Assembly (NCBI GenBank): GCA_019418605.1
Contig: DYBN01000035.1
Coordinates: 1-64,000, forward strand
Direction of reading: 5' to 3'
Source of the DNA: Sutterella sp.
GTDB lineage: Bacteria > Pseudomonadota > Gammaproteobacteria > Burkholderiales > Burkholderiaceae_F
Length of the DNA: 64,000 nt
The notes under the pieces were generated by a model that was not told where the DNA came from, ran no database searches, and saw only the letters and a list, made by a program, of their open reading frames with translations. A program made the position numbers and the translations under genes. This document shows, piece after piece, positions 7,644-16,637 of the stretch (position 1 is its first letter; each line of letters begins with the position of its first letter).

Positions 7644-9386
7644 TCAATCCTCCTCGGCAAGAACCATTTCGGTCAAGCCCTGCCCCGGACCGACCATGGG
7701 CAGCACCGGTTCGGCGCGCTCGATGTGCACGTCGACAAAGACGAGCTCGTCCTTGTATTTGCCAAAGGCAAGCTCAATGACCTCGTCGAGCTCCTCGTAG
7801 TTGGTGGCTCTGAGCCCGACGTGCCCGTAGCTCTCGACGAGCTTGACAAAATCAGGCTGCACCTCCATCGTCGACTCAGACATGCGCCCGCCATAGTAGG
7901 CGCGCTGCCAGACGGCGACCATGCCGAGATAGGCGTTGTTGAAAAGGAAAATCTTCGGAGCAAGGCCGTACTGCTTGGCGGTGCCAAGCTCCTGGATGTT
8001 CATCTGAATTGACCCGTCGCCCGTAAAGCACACCACGGGCGCGTCGGGATGGGCCACGCACGCGCCGCAGGCGGCAGGAAAGCCATAGCCCATGGTGCCC
8101 AGACCGCCGCTTGTCATCCAATGGCGCGGCGTCTCAAGCTTCAAATACTGGGCGGCCCACATCTGGTGCTCGCCCACGTCGGTCGTGAAGTAGGCGTTTT
8201 CGCCCGCTCTTTTCTGCACGCGCTCGATCACGGCCTGGGGCTTAATGGGCGCGGCCGGGTCGATCTTGTAGCCAAGGCACTTCTTGGCGCGCCACTTCTC
8301 GATTTGTCCCTTCCAGGACGCGGTGAGCGCCGGATCGGGACGCTCGCCGTGCTCGTTCATCTGACGGATGAATTCCTTGAGCACCTCGTGCACGTCGCCC
8401 ACGATCGGAACCGTCGTGTGCACGCACTTGGAAATGGAGCTCGGATCCACGTCAATCTGAATGACCTGACGCGGCAGCCGCTCAAAATCCTTGGGGTTGC
8501 CGATGACGCGGTCGTCAAATCGGGCGCCAATGGCCATCACGCAGTCGCTTTGCTGCATGGCCATGTTGGCCTCGTACGTGCCGTGCATGCCGACCATGCC
8601 GAGATTTCTCGGATCGGACCCCTTGAAGGCGCCAAGCCCCATGAGGGTGCAGACGACCGGATAGTCAAGCATCGAGGCAAAGGCGTTGACAAGGTCCGCG
8701 GAGTCGGAGCTCACGGCGCCGCCGCCCACCAAAAGCAGCGGCCTCGAGGCGCTCATCAGCACCTGCAGCGCCTTCTTGATCTGGCCGGAGTGCCCCTTGA
8801 GCACGGGGCGGTAGCTCGCGATGTCGACCTTCTCAGGATAGATGAAGGGCGCCTTGGCGCACTGCACGTCCTTGGGCAAGTCAATGAGAACGGGACCGGG
8901 ACGGCCGGAGCGGGCGATGTAGAAGGCCTTCTTGATGACAAGCGGAAGCTCGCGGACGTCCTTGACGAGAAAGTTGTGCTTCACGCAGGGCCGCGTGATG
9001 CCGACCGTGTCGCACTCCTGAAAGGCGTCGGTGCCGATGAGGCTCGTGCCGACCTGGCCGGAGAAAACGATGAGCGGAATGCTGTCGGCGTAGGCCGTGG
9101 CAATGCCCGTGACGGCGTTCGTTGCGCCGGGGCCAGAAGTGACGATCGCCACGCCGATGCCGTGCGTGCAGCGCGAGTAGGCATCGGCCGCATGCACCGC
9201 CGCCTGCTCATGGCGCACCAGAATGTGCTTGAAGTAGTTCTGCCGGTAGATTTCGTCGTAGAGCGGAAGCACGGAGCCGCCGGGGTAGCCGAAAACGTGC
9301 TTGACGCCCTCGGCGTGAAGCGCCTCGATGACGATGCGCGCACCGGTCATCTCCTCGGCTGCGTTCGCCGTTTCATTGGATTGCAT
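7644..9386 (-). CDS. ilvB: Acetolactate synthase large subunit
   Basis: The thiamine-diphosphate and FAD enzyme that condenses two pyruvates, or pyruvate and 2-oxobutyrate, at the start of isoleucine, leucine and valine synthesis. Over 580 residues the family order is complete: the pyrimidine-binding domain with catalytic Glu (RHEQAAVHAADAYSR), the central FAD domain, and the pyrophosphate domain with the ThDP motif GDGSIQMNIQELGTA...NNAYLGMV. The ATG at 9386 has AGGA about 10 bases upstream; a second in-frame ATG 12 codons later is less likely. First gene of the ilvB-ilvN-ilvC operon. A long untranslated leader appears to precede it. Confidence 0.97.
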   Translation of the reverse strand: MQSNETANAAEEMTGARIVIEALHAEGVKHVFGYPGGSVLPLYDEIYRQNYFKHILVRHEQAAVHAADAYSRCTHGIGVAIVTSGPGATNAVTGIATAYADSIPLIVFSGQVGTSLIGTDAFQECDTVGITRPCVKHNFLVKDVRELPLVIKKAFYIARSGRPGPVLIDLPKDVQCAKAPFIYPEKVDIASYRPVLKGHSGQIKKALQVLMSASRPLLLVGGGAVSSDSADLVNAFASMLDYPVVCTLMGLGAFKGSDPRNLGMVGMHGTYEANMAMQQSDCVMAIGARFDDRVIGNPKDFERLPRQVIQIDVDPSSISKCVHTTVPIVGDVHEVLKEFIRQMNEHGERPDPALTASWKGQIEKWRAKKCLGYKIDPAAPIKPQAVIERVQKRAGENAYFTTDVGEHQMWAAQYLKLETPRHWMTSGGLGTMGYGFPAACGACVAHPDAPVVCFTGDGSIQMNIQELGTAKQYGLAPKIFLFNNAYLGMVAVWQRAYYGGRMSESTMEVQPDFVKLVESYGHVGLRATNYEELDEVIELAFGKYKDELVFVDVHIERAEPVLPMVGPGQGLTEMVLAEED

Positions 9387-10071
9387 GAATTTGGATTCCT
9401 TTGTTGCTGCGAATCCCAAGGTTTCAACCCAAACGGATGAGAGTGCAGATGATGATCTGCTTGACTTGTGCGGCAAGCGAGCGCGTGGGGCAGACTAAAC
9501 GTCCGGAATGGAACCGTTCGCCGCAACTGCCTGCGGTAACAGACAGCACCCGAAGGGATGCCGCGTGCCTTGGTATGCATGAATCGCGGCATGGCGGGCA
9601 ATGTATCAAATCGGCCCGCCGCCCGGCAAAGAAATCCCGGCGGGGGCCCCGTAGGGCGCAGCTTTATTTCAGAGGAATTGTCCTTTCGTCAAATCGTCTA
9701 GGCAAAAGAACCTACCATCATGCCGGCGCGTTCGTTCTTGTCCCAAAGCCTCCTTCATCCCGCACGCCCCGCGCCCTGCGCGCTTTTTTCGCCCCGGCCG
9801 ATTTGCAGAATTTTTGGGACCTGATAAGCTGATTTACTTATCTGCAGCATTGCCCTGCGCCCGGCTCTTTTGCATGAGTTTCCGACAACGGAGCGCGCGC
9901 GGTGTTTCTCTTTGGGTTTTTCTCTTTCATCCCCTCGCCTTTTGGGGAGAGTTTCGTGCGTCCCCTGCAGCGGCGCTTTTTCTTTGTGAGAGCCGCCCAA
10001 AAGAGACCGCGCCGGGCGAGGCGACTCTGCAGAGCCGCACTTCTTTCTAAACAAGACATTTGGCAGCATCT
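9387..10071. other. Intergenic region between ilvB and NSS transporter
   Basis: A 685-base divergent gap. The left part is the presumed ilv leader and includes a minus-strand frame that closes at 9424 with Ile-Ile-Ile-Cys-Thr-Leu-Ile-Arg-Leu-Gly and a stop, 37 bases before ilvB. The right part (about 9700-10071) shows no convincing gene, RNA or repeat. Confidence 0.5.
9663..9692 (-). promoter_or_regulatory. Candidate ilv operon promoter
   Basis: On the minus strand TTGACG (9692-9687) is followed after 18 bases by AATAAA (9668-9663). If used, the ilv mRNA would begin near 9656 with a leader of about 270 bases. The -10 match is only 4 of 6. Confidence 0.3.
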
Positions 10072-11406
10072 ATGTCGACACACAGCAGCACCCAATGGGG
10101 TTCGCGCATCGGCTTTATCCTTGCGGGAGCAGGATCGGCCATCGGCCTCGGGGCGATCTGGAAGTTTCCTTTCTGGGCAGGCACCAACGGCGGGGCCGCC
10201 TTCATCATTCCCTACATTGTCTTTACCTTCACGATCGGCATCGTGCTGCTCATCGCCGAGCTCGCCGTCGGCCGCGCCGGCCGGGGCTCGGCCATGCACG
10301 CGCTCAAGGTCGCAGGCGGCCCCGTCTTTGCCGTGCTCGGGGCACTCACCGTCGCAAGCAGCTACATCATCCTTTCCTACTACAGCGTCGTGGGCGGCTG
10401 GTGCATCAAATACTTTGTCGACAGCCTCACGGGCAGCCTCGTCACCAACGACCCCAAGATCCTTTCGGCCAACTTCGAGGCTCTCGTCACCAACGGTCCG
10501 GTCAACGTGGCCTGGCACTTCGTGTTTTTGTCCATCACCTGCGGCGTGATCGCCCTGGGCGTTGTCAAGGGCATCGAGCGCGTCTCGAAGTACCTCATGC
10601 CCACCCTTTTCATCCTGATGATTTTCATCATCGCGCGCTCGCTGACGCTGCCTGGCGCAATGCAGGGCGTGGAGTTTCTCTTCAAGCTCGATTTGCAAAG
10701 CCTCACGCTCGGCAACATCCTCAACGCCATGGGCTTTACGTTTTTCTCTCTCTCCCTTGGCTGCGGGATCATGATCACCTACGGGGCGTATCTGCCCAAC
10801 GACACCGACATCCCGAACTCGTCGCTTTGGATTTCGTATCTGGCAATTCAAACCTCGATTCTCGCCGGACTCATGATCATGCCGGCGGTCTTTGCTCTGG
10901 GCCAAGACCCCAATGCCGGCCCCGGCCTTGTCTTCGTCACGATTCCGCTTGTCTTCTCCCAAATTCCCATGGGGTCGGCCTTTGCGGTGCTCTTTAACAT
11001 CTGCCTCATCGTGGCCGCGCTCACAAGCGCCGTTTCGCTTCTTGAGGTCGTGGTGGCGTACCTGCAAAATGAGTGGCACCTCTCCAGGCGCACGGCCACG
11101 CTCGGCTGCTACGTCTCGCTTTTCTTCGTGGGCGGCCTTTCGGCCCTGTCATTCGGGCCCTTGAGCGACATCAAGTTCGGCTCGCGCGTTCTCTTTGATT
11201 TTCTTGACTACATCTGCACCAATGTCACGATGCCCGTGGGAGGTCTGACGGTGGCCGTATTGGCCGGGTGGCTGACCTGGGAGCGCACCCGCAAGCAGAT
11301 CAATCTCGTGCGGCACTACTCTGAAGTGCTTAATAAATTGATTTGCTTCTCGCTTAGAATTCTTGCGCCGGTGCTCGTCGTGGTCGTCATTGCGACCGGG
11401 ATTTAG
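10072..11406 (+). CDS. NSS (SNF) family sodium-coupled transporter, copy 1
   Basis: An inner-membrane symporter of the neurotransmitter:sodium symporter family, importing an amino acid or related solute with sodium. The 444-residue protein has about eleven to twelve hydrophobic segments and the TM1 signature AIGLGAIWKFPFWAGTNGG. In LeuT numbering the sodium-1 ligand Asn27 is replaced by Ala (GLGAIWKFP), a known variation in a bacterial subgroup. The ATG at 10072 is preferred over a TTG four codons upstream; neither has a clear ribosome-binding site. It is followed 62 bases later by a paralogue in the same direction. The substrate is not identifiable. Confidence 0.93.
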   Translation: MSTHSSTQWGSRIGFILAGAGSAIGLGAIWKFPFWAGTNGGAAFIIPYIVFTFTIGIVLLIAELAVGRAGRGSAMHALKVAGGPVFAVLGALTVASSYIILSYYSVVGGWCIKYFVDSLTGSLVTNDPKILSANFEALVTNGPVNVAWHFVFLSITCGVIALGVVKGIERVSKYLMPTLFILMIFIIARSLTLPGAMQGVEFLFKLDLQSLTLGNILNAMGFTFFSLSLGCGIMITYGAYLPNDTDIPNSSLWISYLAIQTSILAGLMIMPAVFALGQDPNAGPGLVFVTIPLVFSQIPMGSAFAVLFNICLIVAALTSAVSLLEVVVAYLQNEWHLSRRTATLGCYVSLFFVGGLSALSFGPLSDIKFGSRVLFDFLDYICTNVTMPVGGLTVAVLAGWLTWERTRKQINLVRHYSEVLNKLICFSLRILAPVLVVVVIATGI

Positions 11407-11468
11407 CGCAGACTCAACACAAACATAAAAACAAAGCACAATCACAATCACAATCAAAGGGAGGCCCC

Positions 11469-12800
11469 ATGGCGCAACGCAGCAACTGGAAAAGCCGCAT
11501 GGGATTCATTCTGGCAAGCGCAGGCGCTGCCGTCGGTCTGGGTGCAATCTGGAAGTTTCCGTACCTTGCGGGCTCCAACGGGGGAAGCGTCTTTATGTTT
11601 CCCTACATCGTTTTGTCCTTTACGGTGGGGCTGGCGCTTTTAATCGCTGAAATCGCCATCGGCCGCTCGGGCAAGGGCGACATCGTGACGGCCTACACGC
11701 GCATTGCCGGCCGCGGCTGGGCGATCTGGGGCTATCTTGGCGTTCTCACGGGCTTTTGCGTTTTGTGCTTTTACTCGGCAATCGGCGGCTGGACCCTCTC
11801 CTACACCGTGGACGCCATTCTCGGCAACGGCCTTGTCGCCGACCAATCGCAGCTCAACGCGCATTTTGGCGCCCTGGTCTCCAACCCCTACATCGCCATC
11901 GGCTATCAAGCGCTCTTTTTGTTTTTTACCGCTTGGGTGGTTGCCTACGACATCAGCAAGGGCATTGAGCGGCTCAGCAAAGTCCTCATGCCCCTTCTGC
12001 TCGTGCTGGTGCTGATCGTCATCGTGCGCGGCGTCACGATTCCGGGTGCGGAAAAAGGGCTTGAATACCTCTTTAGCTGGTCTCCGGAAGCCTTTAGCTG
12101 GGAGGGACTCCTTGCGGCCATGGGCTTTATGTTCTTTAGCCTGTGCGTGGGATGCGGCTGCATGCTCACCTACGGCAGCTACCTCTCCAAGGACACCAAC
12201 CTCATCAGCGGCTGCGCCTGGATCACGTTTCTTGCCACCCTCGCCTCGATTCTGGGCGGCCTGATGGTGATGCCGGCCGTCTTTGCCTTCAACCTCAATC
12301 CGTCGGCGGGACCGGGCCTGACGTTTCTGACGATGCCCGCGGTGTTTGCGCAGCTGCCGGCGGGGCAGCTCTTTGCCGTTGCCTTCTATCTTTGCCTTGT
12401 GGTTGCGGCCATTACGAGCTCGGTGTCGCTTCTTGAGCTCGTGGTTGCCTTCATGGTCGATCAGTGGCACATGTCGCGCGTGCGTGCGGTGATTCTTTCT
12501 TCTCTTGCCATGCTCATCGTGGGCAGCCTCTGCGGCCTGAGCTTCGGCCCCCTGGCAGACTTCAAGATTTTGGGCCGCACGGTCTTTGACAACTTCGACT
12601 TCTTTACGAGCAACCTGTCGCTGCCCGTGGGCGGCCTCATCGTGTGCGCGATCGTGGGCTACAAGGCCTGGCCCATGATTTCCGAAGAAATCCGCATGGG
12701 AAGCAGCGCTTCCGAGAGCACCCTCAAAGGCTTTCGCGCCATGGTGATGATCGCCTGCCCGATTCTCATTCTCTCGGTGCTCATCACGGGGCTGCTGTAG
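11469..12800 (+). CDS. NSS (SNF) family sodium-coupled transporter, copy 2
   Basis: A paralogue of the preceding transporter, 443 residues, with the same topology and TM1 signature (AVGLGAIWKFPYLAGSNGG), again with Ala in place of LeuT Asn27. The two proteins are clearly alike throughout but diverged enough to differ in substrate. A strong AAGGGAGG ribosome-binding site lies 5 bases before the ATG, unlike copy 1, so copy 2 may be the better translated. The 62-base gap contains a CAATCA repeat tract rather than a terminator, so cotranscription is likely. It is convergent with the TrmH-type gene; no clear terminator lies between them. Confidence 0.93.
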   Translation: MAQRSNWKSRMGFILASAGAAVGLGAIWKFPYLAGSNGGSVFMFPYIVLSFTVGLALLIAEIAIGRSGKGDIVTAYTRIAGRGWAIWGYLGVLTGFCVLCFYSAIGGWTLSYTVDAILGNGLVADQSQLNAHFGALVSNPYIAIGYQALFLFFTAWVVAYDISKGIERLSKVLMPLLLVLVLIVIVRGVTIPGAEKGLEYLFSWSPEAFSWEGLLAAMGFMFFSLCVGCGCMLTYGSYLSKDTNLISGCAWITFLATLASILGGLMVMPAVFAFNLNPSAGPGLTFLTMPAVFAQLPAGQLFAVAFYLCLVVAAITSSVSLLELVVAFMVDQWHMSRVRAVILSSLAMLIVGSLCGLSFGPLADFKILGRTVFDNFDFFTSNLSLPVGGLIVCAIVGYKAWPMISEEIRMGSSASESTLKGFRAMVMIACPILILSVLITGLL

Positions 12801-12892
12801 CCAGACTCACTGAGCTTCAAACCACACTCAAAGGCTCGGCGTTCGGCGAAGAACCCGGGCCTTTGTTGCAGCTGCAAAAAAAGCTCAACGAC

Positions 12893-13717
12893 TCAGTCGG
12901 CAAGAAGCCTGCGACGTCGTTGCTCAAAAAGGCACACCGCGGCAGCCGCAGCCACATTGAGCGACTCGCAGTCGTGTTCGATGTCAATGAGAAAGCGCAT
13001 GTCGGCCGCGGCAAGCGCTTTTTGCGAAAGCCCCGGGCCTTCGGCTCCCATCATCCAAACCGTCGCCTCGCTCTCCCAGCCGGGCGTGCGAAACAAATCC
13101 CGCCCGCCGCGTGCGTCGGCGGCAAGGCGTCTCCCGGCAAAGAGGCTTGAGAGCTCTTCGGGCTCGACGTTTTCATAGAGGTGCGCCGCAAAATGCGCTC
13201 CCATTGCAGCGCGCAGCACCCGCGGCGTCCAAAACCCGGCCGTGTCGGAGCTTGCGGCAATGTGGCGCACGCCCGCGGCAACCGCCGTTCGAATGAGCGT
13301 GCCGACGTTGCCCGCATCCTGCACGCCGTCAAGGTAAAGGGCGTCGACCTGCAGCGGCGCGTGCGGCCGCTCGCAGGACTTGGCCGGCACCTCCACCATG
13401 ATGCCCGTGCCGTTTTCCACCGGACAGACCGCGTTGTAGACCGCCTCGGGAAGGACGTAGACGTGCGGAGCCTTTCCGCGCCCGGCAAGAGCTTCGAAAA
13501 CATCCTGCGCGAACTGCAGCGCCTGGGGCGCGCACTTCTCGGAGAGGATCACGGCGTGCGCGGCAACTCTTCTTTGCGCGATCACCTGCGCAAGATGCAG
13601 GCCCTCGGCAAGGGTAAAGCCGGTCTTTTTGACGGCGCGCGTGCTTTCGGCCTGCCTGCGCCAGCGCTTGACGTTTTCGTTTGCGCTTGAGGTCAGAGTA
13701 ATGGGAGAAAACTGCAT
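12893..13717 (-). CDS. TrmH/SpoU family RNA 2'-O-methyltransferase
   Basis: An S-adenosylmethionine-dependent ribose methyltransferase of the SPOUT superfamily acting on rRNA or tRNA. The 274-residue chain has an N-terminal substrate-binding domain (FTLAEGLHLAQVIAQ) and a C-terminal knotted SPOUT domain with the three SpoU motifs: NVGTLIRTAVAAG, VWMMGAEGPGLS and SLNVAAAAAVCLFE. The architecture resembles RlmB-like and TsnR-like 23S rRNA methyltransferases, but the target base cannot be told. The ATG at 13717 starts just before the N-terminal domain; an upstream frame extension to 13774 seems spurious. It stands alone, and an NtrC-like dyad lies 113 bases upstream of its start. Confidence 0.9.
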   Translation of the reverse strand: MQFSPITLTSSANENVKRWRRQAESTRAVKKTGFTLAEGLHLAQVIAQRRVAAHAVILSEKCAPQALQFAQDVFEALAGRGKAPHVYVLPEAVYNAVCPVENGTGIMVEVPAKSCERPHAPLQVDALYLDGVQDAGNVGTLIRTAVAAGVRHIAASSDTAGFWTPRVLRAAMGAHFAAHLYENVEPEELSSLFAGRRLAADARGGRDLFRTPGWESEATVWMMGAEGPGLSQKALAAADMRFLIDIEHDCESLNVAAAAAVCLFEQRRRRLLAD

Positions 13718-13829
13718 GAAGCTTGAATTGGCTGGGAGAAAATCGACGGACGTCAAACGCCCGGTGCGAGGCATTCTAAACAGTCGCAGCCCGCGAAAGA
13801 CAGTTCGGGATGCGTTTGAGGCTTTTGAC

Positions 13830-13850
13830 TATGCACCATATTGGTGCATA
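13830..13850. promoter_or_regulatory. NtrC-like perfect dyad
   Basis: TATGCACCA and its exact mirror TGGTGCATA flank a 3-base TAT spacer. The core GCACCA-N3-TGGTGC equals the NtrC (NRI) binding consensus known from glnA-type enhancers. It lies 113 bases upstream of the TrmH-type start. Which transcript it serves is unknown. Confidence 0.5.
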
Positions 13851-13898
13851 CAAGCGAATTGAATCGAACGCAGAAATTGTCTTCATGTTAAGTTCTTG

Positions 13899-13912
13899 TT
13901 GATTTTTATCAA
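13899..13912. promoter_or_regulatory. Perfect FNR/ANR box
   Basis: TTGAT-TTTT-ATCAA matches the FNR consensus TTGAT-N4-ATCAA at every defined position. No good -10 element sits at the class II distance on either strand, so it may act as a repressor site or serve an unrecognised transcript. Confidence 0.55.
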
Positions 13913-14413
13913 TCTATAGATTTTGTCTTTACGCTCGCCCTGCGGCATGCCGGTACACGTCCGGCAGCGCATTGAAAATTGGCATCGGCACTCGACGCCC
14001 GAAAGCCTGCAAACGCCGGCCGCACCCGCACGCGCATCTCCGTGGCTCACGGCCGGCAAGGCCCCGGGCAGCCGTCAAGTGCATGACGCACTCTCAAGCC
14101 CTCTTGCGCCCTCTCGGAAACCCGTGCAGAGCATCCCGTGCTCAAGGAATGCTTTGCCGCCTGAGACGCGCTTCAAAGGCGCGCGGCGAAAAAAAAGCTG
14201 CCGGCGCTTTCCCTTGACGCCGACAGCTTTCTTCGTTGTTTTCTGCATTCTTCTCCGGCGACCAAACCGGATCGGAAATCGCGAGGAGCATCGCATTGTC
14301 TTGCAGATGCCTCGCACCATATCATGCGCTCTGCGCTCACTCAACACCTTTGCATGAGAGTACGGACATATTCTTAAGTAATTACCCTCCGTAAGGTGAT
14401 GGTGTTTAAGAAA

Positions 14414-14430
14414 AGCACCAATTTTGTGCA
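14414..14430. promoter_or_regulatory. Second NtrC-like site
   Basis: AGCACCA-ATT-TTGTGCA is an imperfect copy of the NtrC dyad at 13830, with one half-site mismatch. It lies about 85 bases before the sigma-54-like element at 14499. Confidence 0.3.
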
Positions 14431-14498
14431 CGCACTGCCGGCTCTGCGCCGGCAGCCTGAGTTTTCAGAAACGCCGCGGCATTTTGTTATTGCGTGCA

Positions 14499-14514
14499 CG
14501 GCGCATTTTTCGCT
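14499..14514 (+). promoter_or_regulatory. Candidate sigma-54 promoter
   Basis: CGGCGCATTTTTCGCT has the invariant GG and GC dinucleotides 10 bases apart and matches 9 of 12 defined positions of the -24/-12 consensus. It lies 120 bases before the acyl-CoA synthetase start and downstream of an NtrC-like site. The -24 T and second -12 T are missing. Confidence 0.25.
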
Positions 14515-14633
14515 GATGGCCCCGCCAATACGCTAAAGTACGAAGAAAACTACGCCGTACGTGTTTTTCGGCACCCGAGGCCGGCCCCGGCCGGCGGTCA
14601 CAAAAAGAACAAAACCAAACGCAAGGACAAACC

Positions 14634-16478
14634 GTGAATCAAACCGCGGATACACGCGAGGTGCGCGCCTCCGAGCTCAAGGTGCTTCGCACCCTCCCCG
14701 AGCTTCTCTTTCACCATCTCGACAAGCGCCCCGAACTTCCCCTGTATCAGTTCTACGATCACCGCACCAAGGAGTGGGTGACGCTCAACGTGCGCGAAGT
14801 CTGCGAGCGCGTTACGCGCTGGGCGCGCGCCTTTGCGGCCAACGGCCTTAAAAGAGGCGACAGGGTGGCGATGCTGCTGCCAAACGGCATCGACGCCGTG
14901 TGCTTTGACATGGCGGCGCTTGTCTGCGCGCTCGTCCCGGTGCCGCTTCACGCCATCGACACGCCCGGGTCTTCGGCCTACATCCTCAACGACTCGGGCG
15001 CCCGGTTTCTTGTCACAAACCGCCTTTTGAAATGGAAGGCGATACGCGAGACGGGGGCGCTGCCTGCGCTTGACTTCGTCGTCATCACCGACGAGGCAAT
15101 CGACACGAGCACTGAAGGGGGTCTGACGCTCACCAACATCGACCATTGGCTGAGCACGGGCGGCGAAACTCCCCTGCCCCCGGGGCCCGAGCCCACGGAT
15201 CTCGCCGCGCTTGTCTATACCTCCGGCACCACGGGGCGCCCCAAGGGCGTGATGCTCACGCACCGCTCGATTCTGGCCGACGTGGTGGGCGCCATGGGCA
15301 TCATCAGCCCGGAGCCCGAAGACGTGTGGTTTTCCTTCCTGCCCCTTTCGCACACGTTTGAGCGCACGACCACGTACTACTTTGGCCTTGGCATGGGCAA
15401 CCTCGTGGGCTTTAACCGCAACATCGGTCTTTTGCAGGAAGACATGCGCGTCATTCGGCCCACGATTCTCATGTGCGTGCCACGCGTCTTTGAAAAGATC
15501 TACGCCAAGATTCACGAGCGCATCGCAGCCAAGCCGCGCTTTGTGCAGTTCATGTTCAACTGGGCCGTCAACGTGGGCTGGCGGCGGTTTTGCCGCAACA
15601 ACGGCATTCCCGTCGAGCCCTCGGCCGCGGCCTTTCTTGACCCCTTTGTCGCAGGGTTTCTCTCGCGCAAGGTCGCAAGCAGCGTTCGCGCCATCTTTGG
15701 CGGCAGGCCCCGCGCCGTGATCTCGGGCGGCGCGGCATTAAGCAGCAACATCGCCCGCACCTTCATCGGCCTTGGCGTTGAAATCTTTCAGGGCTACGGC
15801 ATGACCGAGGCAAGCCCCGTGATTGCCGTCAACCGGTTCGGTGCCAACCACCCCAGCACCGTGGGCGTGCCGCTGGGAAACATTTCCGTCAAGCTCGGCC
15901 CCAACGACGAACTCATGGTCAAGGGCCCCATCGTCATGAAGGGCTACTGGAACCGGCCCGAAGACACGCGCGCGGTCATAGATGAAGAGGGCTGGCTCAA
16001 GACCGGTGATCAGGCCGACATCTATGCCGACGGACACATCCGCATCAAGGGCCGCATCAAGGAAATCATCGTCACAAGCACGGGTGAAAAGATTCCTCCG
16101 GCCGACCTTGAACAGGCCATCGAAGTCGATCCGCTCTTTGAGCAGGTCATGGCCGTGGGCGAAGACCGCCCCTACATCGCCGTGCTCGCCGTGGTCAACG
16201 CTGCGCGCTTTGAGCAGTTCGTGCGCGATCTCGGAAAGGACCCCGCCTCCGAAAATATTCTTCTTGACCGCGACGTCAGAACGGCTGCCCTGCGCCGCAT
16301 CAAGGCGCTTGCCGCCGACTTCCCCAACTACGGCGTTCCGCGAAACGTGCAACTGCTCGCCGAGCCCTGGACCATCGAAAACGGCATGCTCACCCCCACG
16401 CTCAAATTAAAGCGCGGGCGCATCCGCGAGCACTACGCCAAGGAAATTGCCGAGCTCTACGGCGACAGGCGCAATTAG
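14634..16478 (+). CDS. Long-chain acyl-CoA synthetase (AMP-forming)
   Basis: An adenylate-forming ligase that activates fatty acids with ATP and CoA. The 614-residue length and order of motifs fit the FadD15-type long-chain group: the P-loop-like YTSGTTGRPKGVMLTH near residue 198, the GYGMTEASP adenine motif, WLKTGDQADI with the ribose-binding Asp, and GRIKEIIVTSTGEKIPP with the hinge, followed by the C-terminal lid. The start is GTG with AAGGA 6 bases upstream. No signal peptide or membrane segment is seen, so it is cytoplasmic or peripherally membrane-bound. It stands alone. The upstream region carries possible NtrC and sigma-54 elements, an unusual context for a fatty-acid gene. Confidence 0.92.
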   Translation: MNQTADTREVRASELKVLRTLPELLFHHLDKRPELPLYQFYDHRTKEWVTLNVREVCERVTRWARAFAANGLKRGDRVAMLLPNGIDAVCFDMAALVCALVPVPLHAIDTPGSSAYILNDSGARFLVTNRLLKWKAIRETGALPALDFVVITDEAIDTSTEGGLTLTNIDHWLSTGGETPLPPGPEPTDLAALVYTSGTTGRPKGVMLTHRSILADVVGAMGIISPEPEDVWFSFLPLSHTFERTTTYYFGLGMGNLVGFNRNIGLLQEDMRVIRPTILMCVPRVFEKIYAKIHERIAAKPRFVQFMFNWAVNVGWRRFCRNNGIPVEPSAAAFLDPFVAGFLSRKVASSVRAIFGGRPRAVISGGAALSSNIARTFIGLGVEIFQGYGMTEASPVIAVNRFGANHPSTVGVPLGNISVKLGPNDELMVKGPIVMKGYWNRPEDTRAVIDEEGWLKTGDQADIYADGHIRIKGRIKEIIVTSTGEKIPPADLEQAIEVDPLFEQVMAVGEDRPYIAVLAVVNAARFEQFVRDLGKDPASENILLDRDVRTAALRRIKALAADFPNYGVPRNVQLLAEPWTIENGMLTPTLKLKRGRIREHYAKEIAELYGDRRN

Positions 16479-16497
16479 CCGCAAAAGAAAACCTTCA

Positions 16498-16558
16498 GAA
16501 GGGGTTTGGGAGGGCGCCTCAGGCTGCGGTTGCCGCGCCTTCTTTTTCAAACCCCTTC
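16498..16558. repeat. Inverted repeat after acyl-CoA synthetase gene
   Basis: GAAGGGGTTTG (16498-16508) pairs perfectly with CAAACCCCTTC (16548-16558) around a 39-base loop that can itself fold (GGCGC with GCGCC). It lies 20 bases after the stop codon. It may end the transcript, but no T tract follows the outer stem. Confidence 0.45.
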
Positions 16559-16637
16559 GGGCCCTTCTCCTGCGGCCTTTTTAAGCTGTGCTCTGCCTTA
16601 AGCCGCGGCCCCGGCTCCCAGGCAAGAGCGCCGCGCC

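Larger units (their letters stand above)
13718..14633. other. Long regulatory intergenic region
   Basis: A 916-base divergent gap with no supportable gene. It contains two NtrC-like dyads, a perfect FNR box and a sigma-54-like element (listed separately). There are also two hairpins: 14194-14206 with 14218-14230 (one mismatch), and CTGCCGGC at 14435-14442 with GCCGGCAG at 14448-14455. The concentration of operator-like elements suggests an unannotated small RNA or complex control of the flanking genes. Confidence 0.5.

Noticed and set aside
14075..14431. Minus-strand frame of 118 codons in the long intergenic region
   Set aside because: Composition is Arg/Lys-rich without domain signals, its third positions do not show the local GC bias, and it crosses hairpins and operator-like sites.
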